Positions 9,879 through 20,839 of a stretch of 64,000 nucleotides of DNA are shown in pieces; the first letter of the stretch is position 1, and every line of letters starts with the position of its first letter. The stretch is from Glaciimonas sp. (lineage in GTDB: Bacteria > Pseudomonadota > Gammaproteobacteria > Burkholderiales > Burkholderiaceae_D). The DNA lies in NCBI GenBank assembly GCA_012927585.1, contig JABBOY010000022.1, forward strand, positions 62,001-126,000, in the 5' to 3' direction. The position numbers and the translations under genes were made by a program. The notes under the pieces are model-generated. The model saw only the letters and a program-made list of their open reading frames with translations, made no database searches and was not told the origin of the DNA.

Positions 9879-10157
9879 TCAGGAGAAATCAGAAATTCGG
9901 GAATGGCTGCAGCCGCTAGCGTCTGCAGAAGGGGATTCAGGTTTTTTCTCCGGCACGGGATCAAATCCGCCCGGATGCCATGGATGGCATTTGCATAGAC
10001 GCCTGGTCGCCAAAGCGGTCCCTTTTAATGCGCCATACTCGCGCACAGCCTGACTGGCGTAATCGGAGCAACTCGGGTAAAAACGGCAATTTTGCCCAAG
10101 GAATGGGCTGATACACAGCTTATACACACGCAACAGTAGCAGCAATAAAACTTTCAT
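9879..10157 (-). CDS. yidD: Membrane protein insertion efficiency factor YidD
   Basis: The 92-residue protein starts [20 protein letters not shown] and contains the DUF37 signature [20 protein letters not shown] with clustered Cys, then [23 protein letters not shown] 10157 is preceded by GGAG and overlaps the rnpA stop (TGATG). YidD is a small membrane-associated protein that aids YidC-dependent insertion. Confidence 0.95.
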   Translation of the reverse strand: MKVLLLLLLRVYKLCISPFLGQNCRFYPSCSDYASQAVREYGALKGTALATRRLCKCHPWHPGGFDPVPEKKPESPSADASGCSHSRISDFS

Positions 10158-10528
10158 CAGGAGTTCTCCGGCAATTTCTGTGACGCCAGCAAGCGCGTCA
10201 ATTCTGTGCGCAGTAATACCTTCAATTGCACTGTAGTTGCCGGATCTGACTTGGTATTGATCGGCTTGGACAGGCGAACAATGCAATCCAGTGATAACAA
10301 TTCGGTCTGGCGAAACAGTTCACGCGTCATCCGCTTGATGGTGTTGCGGGTTACCGCACGCGGCGCAAACCGCTTTGCCACTACGATGCCCAAACGGGCA
10401 TTGGGCAATCCTGCCGGACGGGCATACAGCACAAAGTGCGCAGTTCTGTAGGCTGGGCGCAAACGAAAAACGGATGAAAAGTCATCCGTTTTAACGATTC
10501 GCCGAACACGTGAAAAATCGCCTGTCAC
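10157..10528 (-). CDS. rnpA: Ribonuclease P protein component
   Basis: The 123-residue basic protein has the RnpA signature spread over [26 protein letters not shown]-like sequence, beginning near residue 45. It is the protein subunit of RNase P for tRNA 5' maturation. I chose GTG at 10528, preceded by AGGAAAG. It lies 29 bases after rpmH and overlaps yidD by one base. Confidence 0.95.
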   Translation of the reverse strand: MTGDFSRVRRIVKTDDFSSVFRLRPAYRTAHFVLYARPAGLPNARLGIVVAKRFAPRAVTRNTIKRMTRELFRQTELLSLDCIVRLSKPINTKSDPATTVQLKVLLRTELTRLLASQKLPENS

Positions 10529-10557
10529 GCAGTCAGCTTTCCTGCCGTAAGTTTGGC

Positions 10558-10692
10558 TTAAGCAGCCAAACGCTTACGACCCTTGGCGCGACGCGCATTC
10601 AGTACGGCGCGACCGCCGCGGGTTGCCATGCGTGCGCGAAAGCCGTGGGTACGTTTGCGGCGCACGACGGAAGGTTGGTATGTACGTTTCAT
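10558..10692 (-). CDS. rpmH: 50S ribosomal protein L34
   Basis: The 44-residue basic protein reads [20 protein letters not shown] at its start and ends [11 protein letters not shown], the near-invariant L34 sequence. It opens the minus-strand operon that continues with rnpA, yidD and yidC, and is divergent from dnaA across the probable origin. Confidence 0.99.
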   Translation of the reverse strand: MKRTYQPSVVRRKRTHGFRARMATRGGRAVLNARRAKGRKRLAA

Positions 10693-11049
10693 GTTGGTCT
10701 CGTTAATCAGCAAAAATAAATCGGTCTAAATCGTGTTACTACGCCCAGCACCACATTTTGGTGTTTGCAGCGCGCATACCGGAACGGCACAAGCTAAAGC
10801 AACCGTTTAATGGTCAGGGAACCGTGGATTAGACAATATTTTGCATGGGTTTGTCAATATGCCGGATGTATTTATCCAAATGTAAGAATAAGTACCGACC
10901 ATCTAAAAGTAGGACTGCCTGTGGATAACTCGGTTCGGCAAGGGTAGAATAGTGCCGATGTGTGGCGATCTGATTCAGGATTACATCACAGTCTTTCTGT
11001 GAATATACCGATACGCCCTCCCTCCACACCTTTTCACTCAAGAAGATTC
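10693..11049. other. Probable chromosomal replication origin (oriC)
   Basis: This 357-base region between divergent rpmH and dnaA is the canonical oriC position. It has one perfect DnaA box on the minus strand (TGTGGATAA, 10920-10928), a near-consensus TTATCCAAA (10872-10880), and a weak CGTGGATTA (10823-10831). The stretch from about 10831 to 10890 is AT-rich and could be the unwinding element. Another near-box (TATGGATAA, 12487-12495) lies between dnaA and dnaN. The box count is low, so the functional origin could extend into or include the second gap. Confidence 0.7.
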
Positions 11050-12432
11050 ATGGAAAATTTCTGGCAGGCCTGTTCCACCCAACTGGAGCAGGAACTGACA
11101 CCGCAGCAATTCAGCGCGTGGATCAAACCACTGGCCCCGCTCGACTTTGACGGCGGGGTTTTGCGCATTGCCGCGCCCAACCGTTTCAAGCTGGATTGGG
11201 TCAAGACGCAATTCGCTAGCCGCATCAATACCCTCGCGACTCAGTTCTGGAAAATGCCGATTGAAGTGCAATTCGTGCTGGACCCGAAACTCAATGCGCC
11301 GCGCCGCCCCAACGTGACTGCCTCTGCTGAAGATACGATGGGTGTGCCAGTATCCGTGAATGCACAACTGCGCATTGCGGAAACGCCGGCGGAGCCTGCG
11401 CCGCGGCGCGATCAAAGTCGCATCAATACGGCGCTGACGTTCGATAGCTTCGTCACCGGCAAGGCCAACCAACTAGCACGCGCGGCCGCGATCCAAGTCG
11501 CCAATAATCCGGGTGTTTCGTACAATCCCCTATTCTTTTACGGCGGCGTCGGGCTCGGTAAAACGCATTTGATCCACGCCATCGGCAATCAGATACTGGC
11601 CGATCAGCCGAACGCAAAAATTCGCTACATTCACGCCGAACAGTATGTACGCGACGTAGTGACCGCTTACCAGCGCAAGGGTTTCGATGAATTCAAGCGC
11701 TATTATCATTCACTCGACATGCTGCTGATCGATGATATTCAGTTCTTCGGCGGCAAGAGCCGCACCCAGGAAGAATTTTTTTACGCATTCGAAGCCCTGA
11801 TTGCCGCAAAGAAGCAAATTATCATTACCAGCGATACCTATCCGAAAGAAATCACTGGCATGGATGACCGCCTGACGTCGCGCTTTGATTCCGGCCTGAC
11901 GGTTGCGATCGAGCCGCCGGAACTGGAGATGCGGGTCGCGATTTTGCTGAAAAAGGCAACCCAGGAAGGCGTCACGCTGTCGGACGATGTGGCATTCTTC
12001 GTGGCCAAGCATCTGCGCTCCAATGTGCGTGAACTGGAAGGGGCGTTGCGCAAGATCCTCGCGTATTCGGGTTTTCACGGTAAGGACATCACCATCGATG
12101 TGGTCAAAGAAGCCCTGAAAGACTTGCTATCAGTACAAAACAGGCAAATTTCGGTGGAAAACATCCAGAAGACAGTGGCAGATTTTTTCAACATCAAGGT
12201 GGCCGACATGTATTCCAAGAAACGGCCGGCCAATATTGCGCGGCCGCGCCAGATTGCGATGTATCTGGCCAAGGAATTGACGCAGAAAAGCTTGCCGGAA
12301 ATCGGCGACCTGTTCGGTGGGCGCGATCACACCACGGTCTTGCATGCGGTGCGCAAGATCACGCTGGACCGCACCAAGAATCCAGAGTGCAACCATGATC
12401 TGCATGTATTGGAGCAGACGCTAAAAGCTTAG
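11050..12432 (+). CDS. dnaA: Chromosomal replication initiator DnaA
   Basis: The 460-residue protein has all four DnaA domains: N-terminal [20 protein letters not shown], a variable linker, the AAA+ core with [17 protein letters not shown] (Walker A) and LLIDDIQFF (Walker B), and the C-terminal box-binding helix-turn-helix with [20 protein letters not shown] chose ATG 11050 to match the family start; an in-frame extension upstream has no family sequence. It lies next to the probable oriC and is followed by dnaN 243 bases on. Confidence 0.99.
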   Translation: MENFWQACSTQLEQELTPQQFSAWIKPLAPLDFDGGVLRIAAPNRFKLDWVKTQFASRINTLATQFWKMPIEVQFVLDPKLNAPRRPNVTASAEDTMGVPVSVNAQLRIAETPAEPAPRRDQSRINTALTFDSFVTGKANQLARAAAIQVANNPGVSYNPLFFYGGVGLGKTHLIHAIGNQILADQPNAKIRYIHAEQYVRDVVTAYQRKGFDEFKRYYHSLDMLLIDDIQFFGGKSRTQEEFFYAFEALIAAKKQIIITSDTYPKEITGMDDRLTSRFDSGLTVAIEPPELEMRVAILLKKATQEGVTLSDDVAFFVAKHLRSNVRELEGALRKILAYSGFHGKDITIDVVKEALKDLLSVQNRQISVENIQKTVADFFNIKVADMYSKKRPANIARPRQIAMYLAKELTQKSLPEIGDLFGGRDHTTVLHAVRKITLDRTKNPECNHDLHVLEQTLKA

Positions 12433-12675
12433 AAAAGCATGTAATCCTTGTCGTAAAGTGGCAAGATTGCTAACCGGCAGCGTATTTATGGATAATGGCG
12501 GGTGCCGCTTGTTGCCGTGCTGCCTGGAAGCTGGCCTAAATACGCACCTGAAACGCATTTATCTGACGCAACGAAGTAAATTTTTTTGGTTTTACTCTGC
12601 TTTACAGGCGTTTATACCGAATATGGCGCGACCAGCCAACGGTAACATTCAACCATGACAATCAAGGATATGACT

Positions 12676-13782
12676 ATGCAATTGGTTAAGACCCATAGGG
12701 ATGCGCTACTGCGGCCCTTGCAGATCGTGAGCGGTATTGTCGAACGTCGGCACACCTTGCCGATTCTGGCCAATATCCTTATTCGCAAGGATGGTGAAAA
12801 GGTTTCTTTTCTATCCACCGACATCGAGGTGCAAATCACCACCCACGCCCAGATCGGCGTCGATGCCGAAGTTGCGGCGACCACGGTTGCGGCGCGCAAA
12901 CTACTGGACATCCTGCGCGCCTTGCCGGAATCCGGCGACGTGACCCTGTCGCTGACCAATAAGCGCATGACGGTACAAAGCGGTAAATCGCGCTTTGCCC
13001 TGCAAACGCTGGCTGCCGATGAGTTTCCGACGGTGGCCCAAGCCGAGCATTACAACGCCAGCCTGACGCTGCCGCAAAAGACCCTCAAGCATCTGTTCAA
13101 CATGGTGCATTTTTCGATGGCGCAGCAAGACATCCGCTATTACCTGAACGGCCTGCTGCTGGTGGTCGATGGCAAGAACGTGATCGCGGTAACCACCGAT
13201 GGCCACCGTCTGGCTTTTTGCCAGGTCGAAACCGAACAGGATTTCCCGCGTCAGGAAGTCATCATCCCGCGCAAGACCATTCTGGAATTGCAGCGCTTGC
13301 TGGAAGAAAACGACGATCCGGTCAAACTCGAAATTGCCAGCAATCAGGTCAAGCTGACCTTCGCCGATATTGAGCTGATTTCCAAGCTGGTTGAAGGCAA
13401 GTTCCCCGATTACACCAGAGTGGTGCCGAAGGGCTACAAAAATAATTTCATTATCAGTCGGGACGCCTTGTTGCACTCTTTGCAACGGGCCGCCATCATG
13501 ACCTCTGACAAATTCAAGGGTGTGCGCTGCATTGTCACGCCCGGCAGTCTGAAGATCAGTTCCACCAATGCCGAGCAGGAAGAAGCGGTTGAGGAGCTCG
13601 AAATCGATTACGGCGGCGACAGCGTCGACATCGGCTTCAACGTCTCTTACCTGCTCGATGTGCTGAACAACCTGAAGTGCGAACACATCAGCATCGCACT
13701 GGGAGACTCCAACTCATCAGCTCTGATCTCGATTCCCGACAATACCGATTTTAAATATGTCGTGATGCCGATGCGAATCTGA
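12676..13782 (+). CDS. dnaN: DNA polymerase III beta sliding clamp
   Basis: The 368-residue protein shows three clamp domains. Seen: MQLVKTHRDALLRPLQIVSG, RHTLPILANILI, VTTDGHRLAFC, EGKFPDYTRVVPK and the C-terminal YVVMPMRI. ATG 12676 gives the family length and has AAGGA upstream; an earlier in-frame ATG at 12655 would add seven unmatched residues. The 243-base gap from dnaA has no gene, only a near-consensus DnaA box. Confidence 0.98.
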   Translation: MQLVKTHRDALLRPLQIVSGIVERRHTLPILANILIRKDGEKVSFLSTDIEVQITTHAQIGVDAEVAATTVAARKLLDILRALPESGDVTLSLTNKRMTVQSGKSRFALQTLAADEFPTVAQAEHYNASLTLPQKTLKHLFNMVHFSMAQQDIRYYLNGLLLVVDGKNVIAVTTDGHRLAFCQVETEQDFPRQEVIIPRKTILELQRLLEENDDPVKLEIASNQVKLTFADIELISKLVEGKFPDYTRVVPKGYKNNFIISRDALLHSLQRAAIMTSDKFKGVRCIVTPGSLKISSTNAEQEEAVEELEIDYGGDSVDIGFNVSYLLDVLNNLKCEHISIALGDSNSSALISIPDNTDFKYVVMPMRI

Positions 13783-13796
13783 TATTCAAATAATGA

Positions 13797-13870
13797 GGGA
13801 GTATGCAAAATAACAATGGTATTCCCGCATATATACATTGCGGTAATTAAATATAGAACGCCTAGTATAC
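13797..13870 (-). repeat. 75-base intergenic element, copy D
   Basis: Read on the minus strand this fragment matches the element at 43663-43736: both contain TTTAATTAC-Y-GCAAT, then ATGCGG-GAA with CATTG, then GCATACTCC. The core can fold as ATG...CAT, with an alternative CCGCA/TGCGG stem. It fills the dnaN-gyrB gap, antisense to both genes. Confidence 0.6.
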
Positions 13871-13921
13871 GTATAGCGCCAAGTGTGTGCAGCAATCAGT
13901 AACCGTTTTTTCAGAAAGTAG

Positions 13922-16423
<2,502 letters not shown>

Positions 16424-16426
16424 TTT

Positions 16427-18784
16427 TGTCGGGTGACACGGAAAGTGAAATCTGTGCCAAGTTAGTGAAAAAGTAGTGACACGGATAATGAAATAATTCG
16501 AGGTAAGGCAAAAAGAGTCGCGACCCAGACGCGTTACAATCAATCTTTTTCAGGTGCATCAAGACACATTCTGGCTCGCGTACTTAGTGGCAACAGATCG
16601 CGGGTCAACTCGGGCTCAGACCTCGAACCCGCCTACCGGCTGGGGTCGGCAGGAAAAATTTAGACGAATTGGGGAACCGTGGGCGCATACAAAGACATTT
16701 CAGGCACAACTGAGATCGGCAACGAAGGTATCAAGAAACACTTCAAGAGCATCGAACCTTGGCAGCCGATGTTCGAGTTGGTCTGGAATGGCTTCGATGC
16801 CAAAGCAAATAGCGTTGCTGTAGAAATTTCGCTGAACAACCTGCAAGCCCTTACCGCAATCGCTATTTTGGACGACGGTGATGGAATCGACCCGACGGCT
16901 CTAAAGCAGACCTTTGGCCGGTTCAACGACTCACACAAGCACGAGGACGCCGCGCAACATGGCGCACACGGTCGGGGACGACTTGCATTCCATCGCATCT
17001 GCCGCTTCGCAACCTGGCACACCAAGGCCGCCGCAGGGCAGGCATGCATCAGTATTGATGCCACAGCAATCAAGGATTATGATGCCAAGCAGATTCCTGA
17101 TGAGCTGCAACGCCGCCAATTAGCTGAGCAAGCTAGTGGCACCTTAGTGGAGCTTGAGGAATTTTCTTGTAATCTGCCGAGCTTGCCTGAACTGAGCATG
17201 AAATTCGCGACTGAATTTGGCTGGTTTCTTGCCTTGAATCCTTCGAAGTCGCTTAAGCTTAACGGCGTACCCGTTCCTGTGCCGCGCCATGAGATCACGC
17301 AGCAAAATTTCAGTGTCAACGCACATCATTTCGACGTGCAGGTGATCAGGTGGGACGAGCGCCCAAGTTCTGAAAAGTCGTACACATATCTACTGGATAC
17401 CGCTGGGAGGACCGTTCATAAACAACTCAGCACGCTGAACAATAAGGTCGGCTTTTTTACCAGCATCTACATCGCTTCGCCTTGGGCAGACACTTTTGCG
17501 CCAACGCAGGATCTCGTCCAACCTGACGCCCATACTACCAACTCTTCAGAATGGAAGACCTTGGTACGCCAATTGGGTGATTTAACACAATCTCTGTACT
17601 ACCGTTTCCTACGCCAGCAGGCTGCGGTGGAAGTCGAGAAGTACGTTGAGGAAGGCCTGTTCCCTTCCTACACCGAGTTGCCCCCTGACGAACGTTCGTG
17701 GCGACTGGAAAACACGAAGGCTCTCGTTACGACCATCTATGTGGCAGACCCCTCTGTGTTTAGCGCCGCGAGCAAGAAACAACGCAAGATCATTATCCGG
17801 CTGCTTGACCGGTTGGTTGTCTCCAACGAGAACGACTCGCTTTTCGATGTTCTCAACAGCGTCCTGGATCTCGACGACAAATCGATAAAGACGCTCGCCG
17901 ACCAGCTCAAGCAGACAACCCTTGAAAACATTATCGCAACGATAGAAGTACTTCAGCGCCGCCAAGTGGCGGCCTCAAAGCTGCGAGCTCTGATGAATGA
18001 CCACTATCGCGAAGTGCTCGAAACACCAGACCTGCAAAAAATTATTGAAAACAATACATGGCTGTTTGGCTCGGGCTACGAGACGCTCGGCGCTGAAGAG
18101 GACAGCTTCACTAAGATCGCCAAAGATCTGCGCGACAAAATTCCACAAATTGAAAATATTGGCACGGATGATGTAGATGATGAAGAAGACATTCCCGGCG
18201 CACGTCGCCAGACAGACCTCTTTCTCGCCCGCCGTATCCCGGTGGTAGACTCAAATGGTCAGAAGGTCTATCGTTGTGTAATTATTGAGATCAAGCGGCC
18301 AGGCGTATCACTCAACATCAAGCACTTACGTCAACTCGACGACTATGCCAACATCATTAAGAGGCATCCCGAATTCAGTAGCGAAAAGATGCGCTTTGAA
18401 TTGATCTTGATTGGCCGGCAAATTTCGTCGGCGGACACCGAAATCAGGAGCCGACTAAACGGGCAAATCGCGCGTGGCGAACTTGGGCTCGTTAGCGACG
18501 ACCCTCGCATGAAACGATACGTCCTGAACTGGTACACGTTGCTCGATTCGTTCGAGCTGGCGAATGGTTTCCTCCTAGACCAGTTGAAGTTGAAGCGCAG
18601 TTTCTTTGAAGCATCGACAAAGCAAGAACTTGTTTCTGAACTTCAGGAAGCTAACTAAGATCTGCCGCTATGGTCGGCGAGTCTTTTTGATTATCGTGTC
18701 CACAGCGACCGTCCGCCATGACTCGGTTAATGAAAAGAGCGTTTGTGATCAGGGTCGGTGTTTTCATGTTTTGTGTCACCCGAC
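16427..18784. mobile_element. 2.36-kb cassette with insertion-sequence-type ends around one nuclease gene
   Basis: The left end starts TGTCGGGTGACAC (16427-16439), and the right end finishes with its inverse, GTGTCACCCGAC (18773-18784). Subterminal repeats recur on the left: GACACGGAAAGTGAAAT and, 36 bases further on, GACACGGATAATGAAAT. Diverged inverse copies are seen inside the right end (for example GACACGATAATC on the minus strand near 18690-18701). Multiple subterminal repeats inside TG...CA ends resemble IS21-family termini, but I could not identify the element. No transposase lies between the ends; the only gene is the GHKL/Shedu protein. No clear target duplication is visible. Confidence 0.55.
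16679..18658 (+). CDS. GHKL-ATPase / Shedu-type (DUF4263-like) nuclease fusion
   Basis: The 659-residue protein starts at GTG 16679 with GGGG upstream. Residues 1 to about 170 are an HSP90/MutL-like GHKL ATPase: MFELVWNGFDAKAN (N box), ILDDGDGIDP (G1) and HGAHGRGRLAF (G2). A largely helical middle follows. Residues of about 440-640 resemble the Shedu SduA nuclease domain: IIENNTWLFGSGYETL, RRQTDLFLARR, then VIIEIKRPG, a PD-(D/E)xK-type core, and LRQLDDYANI. Shedu proteins are anti-phage nucleases whose N-terminal parts vary, so an ATP-gated defence nuclease is the natural inference. It stands alone between insertion-sequence-like ends, next to a reverse transcriptase. Confidence 0.8.
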   Translation: MGAYKDISGTTEIGNEGIKKHFKSIEPWQPMFELVWNGFDAKANSVAVEISLNNLQALTAIAILDDGDGIDPTALKQTFGRFNDSHKHEDAAQHGAHGRGRLAFHRICRFATWHTKAAAGQACISIDATAIKDYDAKQIPDELQRRQLAEQASGTLVELEEFSCNLPSLPELSMKFATEFGWFLALNPSKSLKLNGVPVPVPRHEITQQNFSVNAHHFDVQVIRWDERPSSEKSYTYLLDTAGRTVHKQLSTLNNKVGFFTSIYIASPWADTFAPTQDLVQPDAHTTNSSEWKTLVRQLGDLTQSLYYRFLRQQAAVEVEKYVEEGLFPSYTELPPDERSWRLENTKALVTTIYVADPSVFSAASKKQRKIIIRLLDRLVVSNENDSLFDVLNSVLDLDDKSIKTLADQLKQTTLENIIATIEVLQRRQVAASKLRALMNDHYREVLETPDLQKIIENNTWLFGSGYETLGAEEDSFTKIAKDLRDKIPQIENIGTDDVDDEEDIPGARRQTDLFLARRIPVVDSNGQKVYRCVIIEIKRPGVSLNIKHLRQLDDYANIIKRHPEFSSEKMRFELILIGRQISSADTEIRSRLNGQIARGELGLVSDDPRMKRYVLNWYTLLDSFELANGFLLDQLKLKRSFFEASTKQELVSELQEAN

Positions 18785-18791
18785 TGGTGCT

Positions 18792-18840
18792 ACGGAAAGT
18801 GAAATCTGTGCCAAGTAAGCGAAATAGTAGCCTACACGGG
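18792..18840. repeat. Second, truncated copy of the insertion-sequence left end
   Basis: The 25 bases from 18792 are identical to 16438-16462 (ACGGAAAGTGAAATCTGTGC and the next five), followed by a diverged stretch that re-aligns at GTAG...ACACGG. The outermost 11 bases of the end are missing. It begins eight bases after the right end of the cassette, and its sequence supplies the stop codon of the reverse transcriptase gene at 18832-18834. Confidence 0.65.
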
Positions 18841-19596
18841 CATCAATTTCACTGCTTGCCCAGGGTTAACTGAATTGATATAGCTTCGGATTCCTTCACG
18901 TTGAAACAAGTTCACTGATTCAGCGAAAGCAGATATGAACTCAGCGTACCGCGCTGGCTCGATCTCAAGAGACAGCTTGGTCAGTTCTATGTTAAATGCA
19001 GTGATTTTTGGTGCGGGACCTTCTTCTTTTGTCGCATTCAAATCAAATCCTGACCGCTTGGCGCACTGTTTCACTTCCAACATGGCCTTCTGTAAGTTCG
19101 CCTCATCATTAGCAGACAGAATAATGTCGTCTACGTACACGCTGACCAAAAGGTCAGGATACTTTTTTGGCAACTCATGAATGCAGCGTCCGAGAGCGCT
19201 TTTTGACAAGCATAGGGAGGCGAGAATCGGTGACTGCACGAAACCGAATGGAAGAATCAGATTCTTCTCTCCAGGGTTGATCACAGTAGATATATTTGCC
19301 ATAGCCCGCGCATCAGCGTAACTAAACAATCCTTTGAGGCAGCGAGTAACGCGGGTCTTATTGATGCTTCCGAAGAAATTCTGAATGTCCAAGTGGACAA
19401 AATTCGAGCTATTCAGATGAGACTCAAGCGCTTTTATATGTCCCCCAGCGCGAAGATGGAAGTAGTTCTTTGGAGGCTTCCAGAACTTGTTAATTGCGAG
19501 CTTGATAACCTTGCCATCTTTGATTGATTGTTCAGTAGGTACGAATACCCATGTGCCGGGTTTTAGTTCAAATTTTGATCTCCATATTGGCAGCAT
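18832..19596 (-). CDS. Compact reverse transcriptase (retron/DRT-like class unresolved)
   Basis: The 254-residue protein shows RT motifs in order: HLDIQNFFGSI (RT-2/3 Asp), LPFGFVQSPILASLCL (fingers/palm), VSVYVDDIILS with the catalytic YVDD, a thumb segment ITAFNIELTKLSLEI, and the closing IRSYINSVNPGQAVKL. No maturase, endonuclease or intron domain is present. It does not show the group II pattern, and the retron VTG tract is replaced by ITA. Its stop lies in an insertion-sequence end, so a few C-terminal residues may be lost. A foldable leader precedes the gene. Position beside a Shedu-type nuclease suggests a defence role; that is inference. Confidence 0.8.
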   Translation of the reverse strand: MLPIWRSKFELKPGTWVFVPTEQSIKDGKVIKLAINKFWKPPKNYFHLRAGGHIKALESHLNSSNFVHLDIQNFFGSINKTRVTRCLKGLFSYADARAMANISTVINPGEKNLILPFGFVQSPILASLCLSKSALGRCIHELPKKYPDLLVSVYVDDIILSANDEANLQKAMLEVKQCAKRSGFDLNATKEEGPAPKITAFNIELTKLSLEIEPARYAEFISAFAESVNLFQREGIRSYINSVNPGQAVKLMPV

Positions 19597-19622
19597 AGTC
19601 AGTAGGGTAGTTGTAAATCATG

Positions 19623-19688
19623 CCTAGCAAATCAACGAGCTTTATTGCCAACCAAACAATCTTGGTTGCGAGCACGATGCTTGCTAGG
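19623..19688 (-). ncRNA. Nested hairpin in the leader of the reverse transcriptase
   Basis: CCTAGCAA (19623-19630) pairs exactly with TTGCTAGG (19681-19688), enclosing a second exact stem CAACCAA (19649-19655) / TTGGTTG (19662-19668) with a six-base loop. The structure ends 27 bases before the RT start codon on the same strand. Many retron and defence RTs use a structured RNA encoded beside the gene as template or cofactor; whether this one does is unproven. It could also be a regulatory leader. Confidence 0.4.
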
Positions 19689-19838
19689 ACTAGGGGATGT
19701 TTATTTTTCATATTCATCTTCCTCATCAAATCCCAGCTTGCCTAGCGCAGAGCGCATGATTACTCAACCAACAGATACTATGAGGAAGCATACAAGTTAC
19801 TCAAAGATATCTACAAGTCACAAAGTGACACGATGAGG

Positions 19839-19902
19839 GATAGACGCCGAAGCGCGATGCGCCTATCGCTGGGATGATTGATCATAGCATCATGTTGCGA
19901 TA
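19839..19902. other. Tandem hairpins upstream of the reverse transcriptase
   Basis: Hairpin one pairs GATAGACGC (19839-19847) with GCGCCTATC (19859-19867), one mismatch. Hairpin two shares bases with it and pairs TATCGC (19864-19869) with GCGATA (19897-19902), with an inner ATGAT/ATCAT stem. The shared bases make the two mutually exclusive in part. They lie about 245-305 bases upstream of the RT start, where the ends of a longer non-coding RNA could be. Confidence 0.35.
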
Positions 19903-20160
19903 AGTCACCGTCGCATATGCAAAAAATGGACTTTTCCAACTTTTGCATTATCTGTAACAAGAAACACGCATTCTTCACTTAGTCGCTGAAAAGATCGGCG
20001 CTTTGCTTACGGCGGAATACCCCGATATCCATCCGACCACGACGCATCTTTGATTCCTACAAGCCAAATATTTTCCGGCGAGCGTCAGTTGCACGGACGT
20101 GTCGCTGATCGTAGTTACCACAAAAAATCCCAAATTTCCGCGATATATACACATCAATCA

Positions 20161-20181
20161 ATCGACATATAGCATGTCGAT
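20161..20181. promoter_or_regulatory. Palindromic operator candidate upstream of the XRE gene
   Basis: ATCGACAT (20161-20168) and ATGTCGAT (20174-20181) are exact inverse complements with a five-base spacer. Position about 90 bases before an XRE-family gene fits an autoregulatory site. Confidence 0.4.
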
Positions 20182-20272
20182 CTATCGTCGTTACCATAGA
20201 GGGAAAATAGATTTACAAGGGCATTTTCCGCATATAGGATTCTGGTAGTAACCTAAACAAAATCCAGAAACG

Positions 20273-20695
20273 ATGAGCCCCTTTTCCCATTTCCTGCATG
20301 AGCTTCGTCTTCGGCTTGAAATCCGCCAAGCGGACTTGGCGAAGCTTGTCGGCTGCGAACAGAGCTATATTTCGGCGCTTGAAGTAGGAATAAAAGGGCC
20401 ACCGACCCAAGAATTCATCACGCGCTTGATACAAGTATTGGCACTTTCCCCGGTCGAGCAGCAGCAATTGCATAACGCTATCGCCGGTTCCGAACGAAAA
20501 CTGATCATTGATGCCGACACACCGGAAGACAGGTACTGGCTGCTGAAGGATTTGCGGGATCAATTTGAATCACTTAGCCCCGTTCAAATCAGAATGATGA
20601 GAGATCTGCTGAGTATGAAGGCCGCGATAAAGGAAGAGCTGCCGGACCCTGTACGTCGGCTGAAGCGACGCAGAAAAGAGGAGGCCACAATGTAA
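20273..20695 (+). CDS. XRE-family helix-turn-helix regulator
   Basis: The 140-residue protein has an N-terminal Cro/CI-type helix-turn-helix (about residues 5-65: LRLRLEIRQADLAKLVGCEQ, SYISALEVGIKGPP) and a helical, charged C-terminal part. It precedes the TnsA-like gene in the same orientation, so it probably regulates the transposition genes or itself. A palindrome upstream (20161-20181) and another just downstream (20739-20774) are candidate operators. Confidence 0.85.
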   Translation: MSPFSHFLHELRLRLEIRQADLAKLVGCEQSYISALEVGIKGPPTQEFITRLIQVLALSPVEQQQLHNAIAGSERKLIIDADTPEDRYWLLKDLRDQFESLSPVQIRMMRDLLSMKAAIKEELPDPVRRLKRRRKEEATM

Positions 20696-20738
20696 AATGG
20701 AACAAACCTTGCGGCTTGCTCCGTCTGCCAGGAGGATC

Positions 20739-20774
20739 TGACGATACCCCGAATTCGCACCTCTAGTATCGTCA
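20739..20774. repeat. Inverted repeat between XRE gene and tnsA-like gene
   Basis: TGACGATAC (20739-20747) and GTATCGTCA (20766-20774) are exact inverse complements with 18 bases between. It overlaps the strong AGGAGG-associated start region of the TnsA-like gene. The word GATACCCCGA inside it recurs at 21587-21598, just before the tnsB remnant, so it may be a shared operator. Confidence 0.4.
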
Positions 20775-20839
20775 AACCTTCTGCCAGCGTCAAGCCCCTA
20801 TACAACATTCACTCCTATAACACGCTGGTTTATTACCCG

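Larger units (their letters stand above)
19597..20272. other. 676-base region between reverse transcriptase and XRE gene
   Basis: No convincing ORF; candidates of 60-63 codons have no family features. It holds two groups of hairpins (19623-19688 and 19839-19902) on the RT side, a palindromic operator candidate (20161-20181) on the XRE side, and the divergent promoters of both genes. It is clearly more AT-rich than the host genes around it. Confidence 0.5.

Noticed and set aside
10121-10129. Perfect DnaA box TTATACACA inside yidD
   Set aside because: It lies within coding sequence with no cluster around it; probably coincidental, though about 700-800 bases from the boxes upstream of dnaA.
16600-16660. 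A tRNA-like T-arm (minus strand GGGTTCGAGG)
   Set aside because: The flanking bases do not pair as a T stem and no cloverleaf can be drawn.
18832-19596. Group II intron or retron assignment for the reverse transcriptase
   Set aside because: No maturase or HNH domain, no intron domain V-like sequence next to it, and the retron VTG tract is absent; class left open.
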